Shown here piece after piece: positions 25,601 to 38,420 of a stretch of 64,000 bases of DNA (position 1 is the first letter of the stretch; each line of letters begins with the position of its first letter). The notes beneath the pieces are model-generated. The model made no database searches and had not been told where the DNA came from. It saw only the letters and a program-made list of their open reading frames with translations. The stretch is from assembly GCF_016808095.1 (NCBI RefSeq), contig NC_068976.1, positions 14,231,001 to 14,295,000 of the forward strand, in the 5' to 3' direction. The position numbers and the translations under genes were made by a program. Origin of the DNA: Vigna angularis (taxonomy: Eukaryota; Streptophyta; Magnoliopsida; Fabales; Fabaceae).

Positions 25601-27457
25601 AAATTAAATATAAAAAATGTATTTTAGTTTTATGCCTTAAAATAATATTATTTAAAAAATAATATAAATTTATTAATAATACAAAGTATTTATATTATTA
25701 TATAAAAAAATGTCATGTAATAGTTTTATTTTAAAAAAATTGTCCATAACAATTTATATTTATCATTATTATATTAAATTATTATATAAATATTATTGTT
25801 GAATATATTTCATATTTTTATTATGTAAAAATTAAACTAATATTGTTTAATAAAATATTAGCATGAAACAAATATACATATAATTTTACAAAATGTTTTA
25901 AGTAAGAGTTAAACATGTTTTTAGTCTCTTCAAAATGAAATTAGAATTAGTTTCTCTTTCAAAAATAAATTGATATAGTCTTTTCAATCTAACATTGTTA
26001 ATTTTTTTTATCGATTAAATTGTCTTCCAAACTAACACTTGAGATAAAATATATAAAACAGTGTAAACAACTCAAATATTAATCTGAAACACCACTTCTA
26101 AACTGACATTTGTGATAAAATATATTAAACTCTGAAAACAACTCAAAAACCAATCTCAAACACCACATGACGCGTAATTTTTTTTTAATGAAATTGATTT
26201 TAAATAACTATATTCATTCATTTTAAAAGTTTAATAATCAAATTATATTAAGGTTTCATGCAAAAACAAATTCTAAGTTTAAAACTAATTATTGGTGAAA
26301 AGTAGCACCATAATCATAATTAAATAAGATAAAATAGAATTACATATGTTTATTAATAGTATTTAGGATTACAATAGCTGAATATTTAAAATTACGAATA
26401 CTTATCTAAGATGAGTATAAAAAGCTGGACATACTAGTCGTAGAGTATGTGTTCCAAAATATGGTGCATTAAAGTAAATTTAAGAATCAAACAAGTTTTT
26501 AGACCTTAAATTTTAATATGAAATTGAAGTTTCTTCTTATCATAAATTTTGATAGAGTTTGGTTCCAAATTTGAAAAATAAAAAGATATAGTATTTTTAT
26601 TTATATGATATTAAATTTATTTTATTAATTAAATGGTAATTTAATTAATATTTGAGTTTAATAGTGTTAAATAGTGTAAAATGTATCAAAATTTGAAATA
26701 TGAAAATTTTCAATTTTGTATTCAAATTTAGAAAATATAAATATATTTAACCTAAAATTTAATAAATATTTAATTAAAAAACATTTTTAAAATGTGTCCT
26801 TACTTTTATTTGCAATTGGTTGAGATTCGTATTCTCTCAATCATCATAAATCATAATTATATGGCTTTCAAGCATGGTAGAACAAAATATGCATGAAAAG
26901 TCAAGCAGCCCTATCTTGAACCTTTCATTTTCAGACCTATTTTCCATTATCAAGAGGAAGTACTTGCTATCATCCAAATTAATCCCCACTCAATTAATCA
27001 CACTATTAATTAACCTTTTACCACAACACTATGCTTCTTTCATTCCATGAATATGACTCACTCTCCATTCTACTAAATTCAACTTCAATTCAATGCTCTT
27101 TGTAGCTTTAACTCATTAACTTTGACTCTGCTTCCTACTTCTATTTCAAAATATTATGAAGTGTTTTTTTTTTTAAATTATATCATTTGTACGAAATATT
27201 TATCAATTTTACTATTGATTACTATTGAAGAAATCTCCTATTGAAGTCATGTTTTTCACCCATGATATTTTAATTTAACCATCTTACTATAAGATATTTA
27301 TTTACTTCTAGTTCTATATGAATAAAAATATGTTAGTATTATAGATGAATACTAATCGAATTGAAATCAAATTAATAATTATAAAGTACTTATAGCATTT
27401 CTTTTATTTTTCATATTTAAAATGGAAGGTCAGGAGATGTTGTCACACGTTAATAAG
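22647..27457. other. AT-rich intergenic desert
   Basis: No gene supported. A stretch near 25909-26200 opens with GTTAAACATGTTTTTAGTCT, similar to the end of the MITE at 22394, and may be a decayed relative. The open frame at 24449-24709 has no recognisable motif. Confidence 0.45.
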
Positions 27458-27530
27458 TGTAACATCTCATTTTAATAGTGTATAATTATTGAAACATCAC
27501 ACATCCAATATGTTATTAGAACAAATAACT

Positions 27531-27533
<3 letters not shown>

Positions 27534-27605
<72 letters not shown>
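27534..27605. repeat. (AT)n microsatellite inside the reverse LTR
   Basis: About 72 bases of uninterrupted AT. The Ile-Tyr repeat open frame at 27489-27806 is a reading of this tract and is not a gene. Confidence 0.95.
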
Positions 27606-27609
<4 letters not shown>

Positions 27610-28388
27610 TTATTACAGTTATTTCAAATATAACTATAATATCAAAATCATACATCGACAAAGGTCTTACTAAAGATATTATTACACCGAGTCAACAAAA
27701 CAGAACATATACAAAGCCTAATCATCCTAATCTTATAATGCATCATCACCATCTTTCTAAACTAGGTCAACTGTTACATCATCATTTGCTCACACCATTA
27801 AAGTGATCATTACAAACAAGAAGAATACAGAGATAAAAACAAACACAAAAGAAAGGGTAAGCTAATATGCAAAAAGAACAAACATAAAATAGGTTTAAAG
27901 AAGTTAACACATGTAAATCATTCATATTAACCGTCTAGCACATACTAATACTCATACTGAACTCAGCCATCTGAATACATGTATTGATGTCATACTTTGG
28001 GAGTTAGTGGTGATGGAACAACTCGCACACCCAAGCTACCATACACAAGGTTAGTTTGTCTTTGACCACGATAAATCCCCTAAATTAGGACCTCTTGCAG
28101 CTCTCAACACATACCTCACCCTTCTTTACTAGAGATTGGATGGTTATTAGAGTGACAAGATAACTCCCAATATGGACCATATATCAACACATACATTACT
28201 GAAATCACCACAAGAAACTTTTTCTTGAAATTTCTTTTACAACATTTACCATACATACTTAAAACAAATGTTATTAATCCATGAACATCATAATACATAT
28301 TAAACACAGATAAAAACCATGGTAAATCCATCTCAAACAAATCAAAGCATATGAAAATCACAACATACACATTAACACTCAATACTAG

Positions 28389-28490
28389 ACCTTTCGCAAA
28401 AGATGGCGCTTAGCGATAGTCCTAGTGCTCAACGCTAAACCTTTCACAAAAGGTTGTGCACAATGATAGTCTTAACACTCAACGCCATTC
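28389..28490 (-). repeat. 50-bp tandem repeat inside the reverse LTR
   Basis: Two copies (28389-28438 and 28439-28488) of a unit starting ACCTTTC.CAAAAG and containing a CAACGC core. More dispersed GCTCAATGG/GCTCAACGC motifs continue to about 28680. They make a locally GC-richer, periodic segment absent from the 8188 solo LTR. Confidence 0.65.
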
Positions 28491-30689
28491 TTCTCATAAA
28501 ACACCATGCTCAAGGACGCCCATTTGTTGTTCGGCGACTTGAAATTAAATTTTTCTAAACCTACAATGAAAAGTGGTGCTCAGTAGTGCCCTACATCGCT
28601 TAGTGCCAAAGCGTTCACATTTTTGTGTGCTCAATGGCACAAGTCTGACGCTCAATGGTACAAGTCTGACACTCAGCAATCTGAAGCTAAAATGTTTCTA
28701 GACCTACATAATGAATTAGCGTTCAGTGTCAACTTGCCATTTTTCAACTCTACACCAGATATCAGTAACTTAAAACTAGATTTGGGCAAAAAGGAACCTG
28801 ATCAAATGGTCAAATTGATATTATCTACTTAGTATTTTGGTAAAAAAGAACTTTCAATGTCAAGGCATATATTAACTTGCTCAATTGGTTAGATCCGAAG
28901 TTCCCCGATTCAAGACCAAATCAAACAATACAAACAACCAGATTGCAGCACCTCAAACACCAATGTATCAATCAATCATGCAAAAACATAATTTTGGAGA
29001 CATTTATAACTTAGACACGAAATGTAATTAGCTTCCCTTACCTGAGAGGCAATCAAACATCTCTATAACCTTCCAAACACCTTTAGACGCTCAGATAGCT
29101 ATATCTGTCCCTATGAACAACATAAACATAATTAGGACACACCATTAATACCACTGATCCGTAGAGATTCTTAAAGAAAGCTCAGACCCCACATGTAAAC
29201 TAGGACAATCTACATGTACAAAAAATCGTACAGACTAAAAAAGAGGGCAAAAACCAACTTACTATATTGCATAAACCAAACAGAAGTGGAGAACTCGCTT
29301 TGAGGATCACCCTAGCGATCTCCAATCTTTAAACAAACAAATAGTTAGAAACTTTAAAGATAAGTGATAGAACTTTAGAGAAAAAAAGTTTAGAGAAATG
29401 ATATGATTTAAAATGATGAAACTTGTTTATAGAAATTTTATTTATACTTTAAATTTTTAATATTAAAATAATTAAGTCTTGTTATTTAAAACACACTATC
29501 AAATCTAAAACACAATTTTTTAAGTTTTTACAATAAAAATTATAACTTACTATAAGTTTGAGTTGGATTAAATTTTAAAATAAAAAATAAACTTGTTAAA
29601 CATATATTAAAACTCAACTTAATTTAATTAACTTATGAGTTAAATGGGTTAATATAAATTTATGAATTAAATGGATTCGAGTTAAATTTGTGATTAGTTA
29701 GTCTAACATTAAAATTAAAATTAAAATTTAATGTCTAAAATTTATCCTTGTTTTCCATCATTTTCTCACTTAACAATACATTAGTTTTCCCTCATTGATA
29801 ATGGATCTTTCATTTTATCAGTTTTAGACCAATTTTTCGGTTTGATGGATATAATTATTTATTTGTACATGTATTTAGTGTTATCATTTTAATATGACGA
29901 CCTAATGATATCATCAAACATAGTTTTATTGTCTATTCACTATATAGTTAAAGATTTGTTCTTTTCAAACATTGCGTATATTAAATAATTTACTTACATA
30001 TATTGGCAATTTTTTTTAATCTTTTATCAAACAAAACTTTCTTTATTTTGTATCAACAAATAGAATAAAATAATGTACAAGGGATGTCTACATTTTCTTA
30101 TAACAAAAGAAAAAGAAAGAAAAGTGATTATGTTTGGATAACCTTAAATATCCACCTCTAATAAGTCTAATAAAACGTATGCACATAGTTATATAATATT
30201 ATATGAAATTCAAAATATAAACATCAAAATCATTCATTCTATATTATTTCCTTCAAATAATCTTTTATGTTACTTTAACACCACAACTCATCTTTTTTCT
30301 CAATCTCATTAATATATTAAATACATTGTATTACTTCTTTATTATAAATTTATAGACATAAACCCAGTTAGATACAATAGAATTTTTTATTGTACACATA
30401 TGTCGTATATAAGTGAAATAATATTTAAATAAATAATATTTGTTCAATTCGGTTTGAATCGATTTTTAGTTGTTAAACTGCAAATTGAATTGAATCGCTT
30501 AATTCCAAAAAAAATAAAATCCAAATCGATAAAAAAAATTCGTTATTTTAATCTATAATTTTTGGAGTTGATTCAATTAAAATTTTAGATAATTCAATTT
30601 TGAACACTCTTATTAACCTTAACTTCATCCAGCAACTATATATGTTTTAATGAGCTAATTTACCAAGTTATAATTAGGTGGATTTATAA

Positions 30690-30795
30690 AATTTATATAT
30701 CTCACATCGACTAGAGCTAAGATTATAATATATAACTGAAGTACAAACCTCATCTTACAAGGTGATTTTATGAGGTTGAATTAGACTTAAATCTC
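30690..30795 (-). repeat. Dispersed repeat, inverted copy
   Basis: The reverse complement gives AAGTCTAATTCAACCTCATAAAATCACCTTGTAAG-like order, then TATATATTATAAT, then CTCTAGTCGATGTGAGA. This matches the repeat at 18585-18720. Confidence 0.55.
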
Positions 30796-32210
30796 ACTTC
30801 TTAATGATATGTGTAACTTGTAAATTGAATTAAATTCAAATCTATTTAAATTTTAACTTATTTTTACACCTTCAGATACAACCCATATGCAAGCAGGGTT
30901 ACTTATTAGAGTTTCTTAAAATAGGGAAACATTCCTTTTATTCTCTCAAGTTTATAGTTAATACTTTTATTTAAAATTTCATTATTGATTTCCTAAGCTA
31001 TAAAATATCAATCAGATTAGGCTTTAAAGTGTCCCAAAGTTAATTACGTTGGTCCCTCTTTCAGAGTTAATGGGCCAAATTTTAGGTTATGTTTGACCTT
31101 TTTATTTATTTAAAAGTTACTTAAAAACTTAAAATAGTGTCTTTGAAAATGAAATAGAAGTTGTTTTATAATTATCTCATATTTTAAAGTTTTTTAAAGT
31201 CAAAAGTTATTTAAAAATAAATATTTCTTTAACTTATTGCCTCATCCAATAGAAAAGTACTATAAAAATAAACTAAAAACGTGCAAAAATAATTTAATCA
31301 ACATTAATTTAGTTTAATGATAGAAAAAGTAATTTAAATATGAACAAATCTAAATTAAAAAAAAATAGTTTCATGAAGATGAAACAAAAAATGATAACAA
31401 AATTAAAGATGATTTATAAATAAGTTATTGCGGAATCTATAAAGGGATTCATCCATTTTGTGAACATATTTCGTTTTTCAATCTTATCTTTAATAAGTTT
31501 TTTGTTAAATTAAAATAATCACCTTATGAATTTTATTCTTTACAGATTAATTTTCTCCAAAATTTCAAACTCAATGGTCAAAATCAAATTATAATATGTT
31601 GACTGTCGTACTATTAGAAGAAAGAAAAGACTTTGGTCCTTACTTTTTAATTATTCAATTATTATTGCACAGCTTGCTTACTATAGCTTCTATATATTCT
31701 CCACCAACAACTTTTTTCCTTGTAATAATTGGTTTTTAACATTTGTTTTACCAAAATTTTTCTTCATGTTTCAAATGATTATTAATATTAATTTTGAATA
31801 AACCTTTCATACGCGTAATAATGACGATTTGAATTTCATTTCATTCAACTCAATTTAATTTTAATTAATTCAACACTCATATATTTCTCTTCTGTTCATT
31901 TGTTGAAAACAAAATACAATACTTCTATGTTGAGCACCCTTCTTCAACCAGTTAGGAACATTATATAACCTTAAACTTTTGATTATGTTCATTAACAATA
32001 TAGGACCAACTTTCCATATAGAGACATTTAAAAATATAACATACTTTTAACGACTTAAAACTAGTCATTAATTTGTAAAAACAAATTTACATATTTTTTT
32101 AATTTTTATTTTACATATAAGTTAATTTTAATTTATAAATAATTCTTTCAAAAAATAACATGAGAAAAATATTAAGAAAGAAATAATGAGGTCAGCTATT
32201 ATTTTCGGTG

Positions 32211-32400
32211 CTATAAATAGGATTACAGCGTTTGGAATCCATGGCTTACATTTAAGAAAAAGCATAGTAGGAATCTACTTTTCTACACAAACAAACAACA
32301 AATCAAAAAGTGATTAAGTTGAAGTAAAACGCAGTTGCGGAAACGGGCTTTCTTGCGTTTCAACCCTGCGGCTCCTATTTTTTGCATGGCCCCGCTACCT
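32211..32400 (+). ncRNA. Candidate small transcript: TATA box plus GC-rich hairpin
   Basis: A strong TATA-like box, CTATAAATAG (32211-32220), is followed about 110 bases later by a sharply GC-richer island in otherwise AT-rich DNA. Within it, CGCAG (32330-32334) pairs with CTGCG (32366-32370), and GAAACG (32340-32345) pairs with CGTTTC (32356-32361) across a 10-base loop, with an internal loop between the stems. Only very short open frames follow. No known RNA family is recognised, and it may not be transcribed. The call is a hypothesis based on local structure and composition. Confidence 0.2.
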
Positions 32401-33504
32401 AACAAAACATAACTTTAAAAATAATTTAAAGTGGAAAATTATATTTAACCTTAAAATTGTATTTTCTTTATGAATATTTATTTGCAGATAAACAGTTTAA
32501 AATATTAAAACTATGAATTATTTTGCCCACTAATATGTTTAAATTGAATTTAATGAAAGTGTGCAGTGTAAAGTAGCAAAATGTAAATGTGAGTTGTGGT
32601 CAAATAAGCAAAGCCTAAATGAGCATTAAATATATTAAGTTTTAAGCTAATTTCTCCCTTTTTCTGGCACACCGGTGTATGATACTTTTGACTTAAAACT
32701 TTTTCAATTTTGTGGAGGCTGAATACCTATATCTACTATGGAAAGGTAAAAACCTTGATTTTGACGTTTAAAAATATTGTAACTTTACTTTGTCATCAAT
32801 TTCTACTCTTTTATTATTTTTTTATTTTAGCTTTTAGATTTTTAGGAAATTATATTGTTATACTATGAAAAGACACTTTGCTTACTTAAAATATGCAAAA
32901 AAAAAAATAATAAACACGAGTAGAATTTTGGATTGGATTAAAATTGTGGGTTTTCAAAAATTTATAGGCAAATATCCAAAAAGGAGTTATAGATTATCAG
33001 TTAAATGAGAGTGATATCACATAGTTAAAGGAAACCAAAATTATCGATAACTTAATTTAATTTATTTGAGTAAATTATAACCTAGCAGTTTTTTTTTTTA
33101 TAAAATACTTAAGTTGACATATTTTAAAAGTTTATAACTTATAAACTGCTAGCTATCTTATTTATGTATTTTTTATTTTAATATACTTTTTTATTATGTA
33201 TTTTTAATTTTATAGAAAAAAAATTAGCTACCGTATTACTTTTAATATTTGTTGTGTATTTCTTTAAATTTTTATATAGTTTAAATTAAAACAATTCCCC
33301 ATTAACTATGACTATATGTGAATATAATAAATATTGTAAAAAACTTAATGTGATAATAGTTTAAATTGATAAAAAAATAGTTTTTAAAAATAAAATAAAA
33401 ATTACATATGGTTAATACTTATTAAAGGAACTTGTTAGATAAAATAACTTATTGAAATAAAAAAACATATACAACTTAAAAAAATTCAATACAATATTAA
33501 ATGC

Positions 33505-33509
<5 letters not shown>

Positions 33510-33549
<40 letters not shown>
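33510..33549. repeat. (TA)n microsatellite
   Basis: About 40 bases of TA, 40 bases upstream of the Mutator-like element. Confidence 0.95.
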
Positions 33550-33552
<3 letters not shown>

Positions 33553-33589
33553 AAATATAAAATATAATTACATAATAATATATTTTGTA

Positions 33590-34607
33590 GGCTTAGTACC
33601 ACTGTTGATCCTAATTTTTGTCAATTTTATTCGAAATAGTCCTAATTTTTTTAAAATGTTAAATGTAGTCCTAAAGATCGTAATTTGTGTTTAATTTAGT
33701 CATTTTTGCAAACGTCATTTAAATAGTTAACGACCAAATGTACAATTAGTGAATGACATGTCATTTAACTATTAACCTGCCTTGACTGAAACATGACGCA
33801 GCAAATGAGAGACTGCCACGTGGCAGCCCCTTCCCCACCCAAAAAATTAGGGTTTCTGAATGCAAGGGGAAAAAGCTTCCTTATGCTTGCGCCGCGAGAG
33901 GAAAACTGAATGTGTTTCGAAATGTAGGAGCGTCACGATGCGAATCTTGCTCGTGGTTGCTTGTCTGCGATTTGTTTCTTTCTACTTGCAGGTTCAAAGA
34001 GCAGCTTCGCGATGGTTGGAGAGGATGAAGATTGATGGAGAATGGCACTTTTGCGGCGGCGATTCTGCTCCAATTGGCTTTTTCGTTCTCTGTATTTCCC
34101 TTTGCATGTTGAAGACTTGACGGAGAAGATGAGCTCGTGCATGGCTCGCTGTCTCGTTGTGTTGGTCATGGTTGTCGCGCAAGATGTTGGTGGCAATTCA
34201 CGGTGGAGGAAGAGAAAGATGGTCATGGTGGTGTTTTTGGGTGGTTGTTGGACGGAGAAGATGAACAACAGTGGTGGTGACACAACCATTTGGTTAGGGT
34301 TTCGAAATTTTTGATGATGGAGGTGCGAAGATGGTGGCTGGCCGTGAGCGTGGCAGCGACGGTTAGGGTTAGGTGGTGGCTAGGGTTTCTGTGTAGGGGG
34401 ACATTGGGGTTTCTGGAGATAGGAGATGATGATGTGTTACTGATTACACAACTGGACATTTGACCGTTAACGATTTAAACGGTGTTTGCAAAAAGGACTA
34501 AATTGAACACAAATTACGATCTTTGGGACTACACTGAACATTTTTTAAAAATTAGGACCATTTTGAACAAAACTAACAAAAATTGGGACCAATAGTGGTA
34601 TTAAGCC
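33590..34607. mobile_element. Non-autonomous Mutator-like element (Pack-MULE-like)
   Basis: 1018 bp bounded by terminal inverted repeats of about 160 bp: left 33590-33750 starting GGCTTAGTACCACT, right 34448-34607 ending AGTGGTATTAAGCC. It is flanked by the perfect 9-bp duplication TATTTTGTA (33581-33589 and 34608-34616). The arms differ at a moderate number of sites. The interior (about 33755-34447) is clearly GC-richer than the arms and the surroundings. It carries overlapping open frames on both strands, an acceptor-like CTACTTGCAG (about 33983-33992) and several TTAGGGTTT or AGGGTT words. No transposase is present. Captured gene sequence is the likely origin of the filling, but I cannot identify the donor gene. 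Confidence 0.9.
33755..34447. other. GC-richer filling of the Mutator-like element
   Basis: Several open frames of 62-118 codons overlap on both strands, which is what GC-rich non-coding or captured exon fragments give. None has a recognisable domain. Listed because its composition contrasts with everything nearby. Confidence 0.5.
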
Positions 34608-34722
34608 TATTTTGTATGATGAAAATAAAAGTTTATTTATATAATTATTATTTTATGTTGTTTCATTTTAGATTTAAATTTTCTATAACAAACTTCTTTA
34701 TATTTTTATTTATTTTTTCTTT

Positions 34723-35815
34723 CACTACAAAAATTATCAAAATTACCGGTGGATTATTACCAATAGCTAATGATTTGTCGATAATTTTTATTTACTGACG
34801 GATTTATCGATGGAGTAGAGAATGAGTACTTATCGACATGTTATATCTGTCCATAATGGTTATCGTAACTTCTCGACGGATATCCGCCAATAATACTGTT
34901 AGTATTAGTCATTATCGACGAATGACAGTCGTCGGTAAGTCCTTCGAGTTTATGAAATTAGAAAATGGTTTCCCTCTCCCAATTGTTGTTTTCCATAAAC
35001 CCTCTCCCCAACCTGCCCCAACCTACCCTGATCCAAACCCCTCCTCCATCAATTAGTTCTAGGCGCGATGGTGGTGGTGCGACATTGATGGATTCTAGGG
35101 TGACGATGGTGGTTGATGGCGGTGGTGCGACGTTGGTGGTTGGTGGCGGTGCGCAACACTGGTGGCTTTGCGTGCTCCTGGGTGACAATGGCTGCTGCAT
35201 CACGATAGCTGCTGGTGGTGAAGGGTTTGTCATTGTCTAGAAGCCCTAAATTGGCATGGAGGTCTATCGGAGGTAAGTCTAGGTTTAATGGATTGTCTTC
35301 CTGTTTTGGTTCTGAAATTGGTTTAATGAATTGCTTTATAATGATGCTTACTGCTTTTGCTGCCAATGATGCTTTTTGCCAATTTAAAAAATTTGTTTTG
35401 TTTAGATATGTTATTATGATTATGCTTGTTGCCAAATTGGAATTGGTTTAATGAATTGTCTTAGCTTACATGTGTTTTAGTAATAGCTCTTATAGGTTTG
35501 GTTTTCATAGCTTTCTGCATTTTGGTGCACATCATATGATGCCATTGTTCATTCTAGGATTACCATTCCATGCATTGCTTCACTTTTCTCATGAATTCAA
35601 ATTTTTCTTGCACTTGTTATCATTGCATTTCAATTTTCATTTCAACATTATAGTTATACGTTAGCCATTGTAATTGTAATCTAAACTTGTTTCTCATGAG
35701 TTTTTCTATTGTTGAGGGTCCGTCCTTGTTGCAACTTCGTCGAGGGAGAGTTTGTGGTTGTGCAGAAGCCCTAAACGGTTAGCTGCCACACGGATCACTA
35801 AGGTAAGTTTTGAGT
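34723..35815 (+). mobile_element. CACTA (En/Spm-type) transposon end and leader region
   Basis: CACTACAAAAATTATC at 34723 is the canonical CACTA terminal motif. It is followed over about 210 bases by sub-terminal words around CCGGTGG, CTGACGG, TCGACGG and CGTCGG, which are typical of sub-terminal binding repeats. Beyond lies a GC-richer stretch with GGTGGTGG-type repeats and two exon-like segments, each with AGAAGCCCTAAA followed by a donor-like GGTAAG (35272 and 35801). No transposase reading frame is present. I did not find the opposite terminus (TTTTTGTAGTG) up to 38 kb, so the right boundary is unknown and the element is truncated or decayed. Confidence 0.65.
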
Positions 35816-38420
35816 CCTTCTTTATTTGTATTTGAGTCCTTTTATTTAAGTGGTCTAAGTTTCTACTTAACTGTCGCATTTAAGCTTTTAAGTATTAGGG
35901 TAATAGATAGAAATTGAGCAATATCTATTCATAGATATTGGGCTAGTAGATAAAAATGAAACTTCACATTTTTATGGAGTGACCCAATGAGCGTAAGCTA
36001 GCGACCCGACCAATTACACATTTTAGTGCAACTTCACAATCATCACAACCATCATTTTTGGATATCATCTTTCGTTTTACCCAGGCCCTATGACATTTAA
36101 CATTCTCAAATCCACCTCTTTGAATTATAGACTTGTTACTTTCCCTGGCAAACTATTCATTAGATTTAGTATGATTTGTTTTGTTTACATTCCAACCACT
36201 TGACTTAGAAGAATCTTCTTATACGATAGTTTTCTCCCAAGAACTCACCTAGGTGTTTTCAAATCTTCTTTCGTTTGTTCCACCTTTATTACTTATCCAA
36301 CTCAACCATGGCATATTGAATCATTGCATGTTCAATCATTCAGTACATCAGGATTTTCTTTGAAGAGAGCCTCAAAACCAAAATTATCATGAAATGGACA
36401 AAATCCAAAGCAAGAACTTTAACACTCATTTTATTTACATACAAATTTATTATAAACAAATATTTTCAGCAATTATAAATATTCTAATTTACTTGAAGAA
36501 TATTTCTATAGATAATTAAAATTTTAAAATGTATTGATAAAATTTGTCAACAAATCTTATTTTAACGATCTTTTTTCTCTTAAATTTTTGTTCGATATAG
36601 CATATTTTAGTAAATATATTATAAACATTTCTTTATAAAACCTTTGTGTGTGTGTGTATACGCAGTAGTCAGCCTACTGCCTCGGTTCTCACGGCACTCT
36701 TATTATCTAGTAAGCCATTTTGTTCACCAACCCAAAATGAAAGAGAAAAACCCTCACAACTTTTCCTCATAAATTCAATGCACGGTTTTCCCCAATTTCT
36801 TTTTCTTCTAGAATCTTTCTTAACCTTTCAATTTTGGACTAAAATCAATGAGATTGATTAGACCTTATAGATATCAACATCGTTCAATTTTTAATTTCCT
36901 TTCTTGGATGAAGCTTGGTTGGTGACTTACGGACCCCATATGATGAAATTATGTTTATTATTTCTCACTTTCAAATCCTCAGGAAGTGAGTTTTTGGATG
37001 TGATAGTCCTATTAAGATTAATATCTTTACACGAATATATATTTTTCAATAAATCTTCAAACACATGGATTACAAAAACCAAATCACATCATCAACAACA
37101 TCACATTGAAAATATCACAAAATCATGTGTAGTTTCTTAAATCAATAAATTTCATAAAAATTTATTTCAAAGGCCTCTTCTATATTTGTGTGTTTTGCTT
37201 CTCTCATTTGTAAATATGAGTTTTTGTTAAATTCTTCTATTTCTCACCAGTCTCACTTTCCTGTTTCATGTGCATTAAAACCTAATAAAAGATTATCCTT
37301 TAGAAACTATTTTTCTAAGAAAATCTGGTTTGAAAATAACTCTAAACATATAGATTTTTGAACGGTCTTTCAGTTCAGGAAGCAGATGTGTCCTTCTCGT
37401 GTATATCAGACTCTCTGTGCCCTAAAGTGATCATAAAACTGGTCAACTTAGAAGTTGGAAAGATATTAACTTTACACTAATATAAGACAGCCTTCACAGC
37501 CAATTTTCAAAGCATTGACAAAAGCTACATCACAATTAAACAATGTCCAACATTGTTGATAACTCCTAAACAACAGAAACTGTAATACAAACTTAAATAG
37601 TACATATTTCTTACTTTTATTTCCATGCTATAACTTTATTAATTAATAAGGCTTAAGAAGTCATCAACCAATTCTTTAAATAAAAAAAAAATTAATTTTT
37701 TTATGAAACAACAAATATACTAAATAAAGATATTTAAGGGTTCCCAATATACACAACATTATTTCATCACTAAATTGTACAAAAATAATAATTAATGGCA
37801 TGTTTTACCATTAAATTGTCATCTTTTTTTGTCGCTCGTTTTATATAATTAAGTTTCCAACAATTTTTTGCACATTTTTATCGTAATATTTTTCAATTTT
37901 TATACATTTTATTAGTCACAAAACGAAGTTACTTAATAAAAATGGTCATAAATTGACTTGTTTTTATAAGAACATGTTACAAAAAAGAAAAAAAAACACA
38001 TTCGACATATCAAGAAAATGAAGGAAATCTAAAAATGTGGGGTGGGAGAGAACTGTAATGATAACATTTAGAATTAAAAAAAAAAGGATGAAAATGTGTT
38101 ATTAAAACTAGAAAAAAATAAAAAATAATTTCTGTAATAAGAAAAAGTTTGAAAAATGAAGAAAGAGTGTAAGAAAGAAAAGTGCTGCCATAATGTCAGA
38201 TGCATGCATATGTGGGTAGACAGTGAAGCAAGAAAGAGTGGACTCCAAAAAGTTGCAATGAAAATTAAAAACGTTAGAGCCCATAGTATATACAACTTAA
38301 AATTGATTCCAGTCTAAGAAAGACAAGAAGAACAAACCTTATTCTCCTATTCTGGCAATACTAAATTTCAGCAATTTTCTATATCAAATTAACATATACC
38401 TTTCTTTTCTGCCACACACA
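35816..38420. other. Intergenic DNA upstream of the MYB gene
   Basis: No gene supported. The first part may still belong to the CACTA-type element. A (GT)n run lies at about 36640-36656. The last few hundred bases form the distal MYB promoter and include an RY motif (TGCATGCA, 38201-38208). Confidence 0.45.

Larger units (their letters stand above)
27458..29450 (-). mobile_element. Diverged LTR, reverse orientation, same family as the 8188 solo LTR
   Basis: Read on the minus strand, this block reproduces the 3' two thirds of the 8188-10603 LTR in the same order: a GGTAAGG.AGCTAATTA segment, GTTTGAGGT.GCTG, TAGCTTACCCTT.CTTGTGTG, AATGATCA.C..AA.TGGTGTGAGCA and GGTGATGATGCA, finishing at a GAGATGTTACA end (plus-strand TGTAACATCTC at 27458). 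The other boundary is uncertain. A candidate 5-bp flank at the 27458 end is ATAAG, but I did not find its partner, so it may be truncated. No gag or pol lies beside it. Confidence 0.65.
29451..33580. other. AT-rich intergenic desert
   Basis: No protein gene supported. An inverted degenerate copy of the dispersed repeat lies at about 30690-30795. A GC-rich hairpin island lies at 32325-32400 and is listed separately. Confidence 0.45.

Noticed and set aside
27489..27806. 105-codon open frame with an Ile-Tyr repeat
   Set aside because: The repeat is the (AT)n tract inside an LTR. The rest is LTR sequence read in the wrong orientation.
33860..34459. Several overlapping open frames of 62-118 codons on both strands
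   Set aside because: They lie within the Mutator-like element. Overlapping frames on both strands in a GC-rich filling are not evidence of a gene. Treated as captured or non-coding content.
34838..35451. Open frames of 71-128 codons on both strands after the CACTA end
   Set aside because: They come from GGTGGT-type repeats and leader-like DNA of the transposon and have no transposase motif. One minus-strand frame faintly resembles the start of a copia Gag-type protein (NKTNFLNW), but too little of it is present to call.
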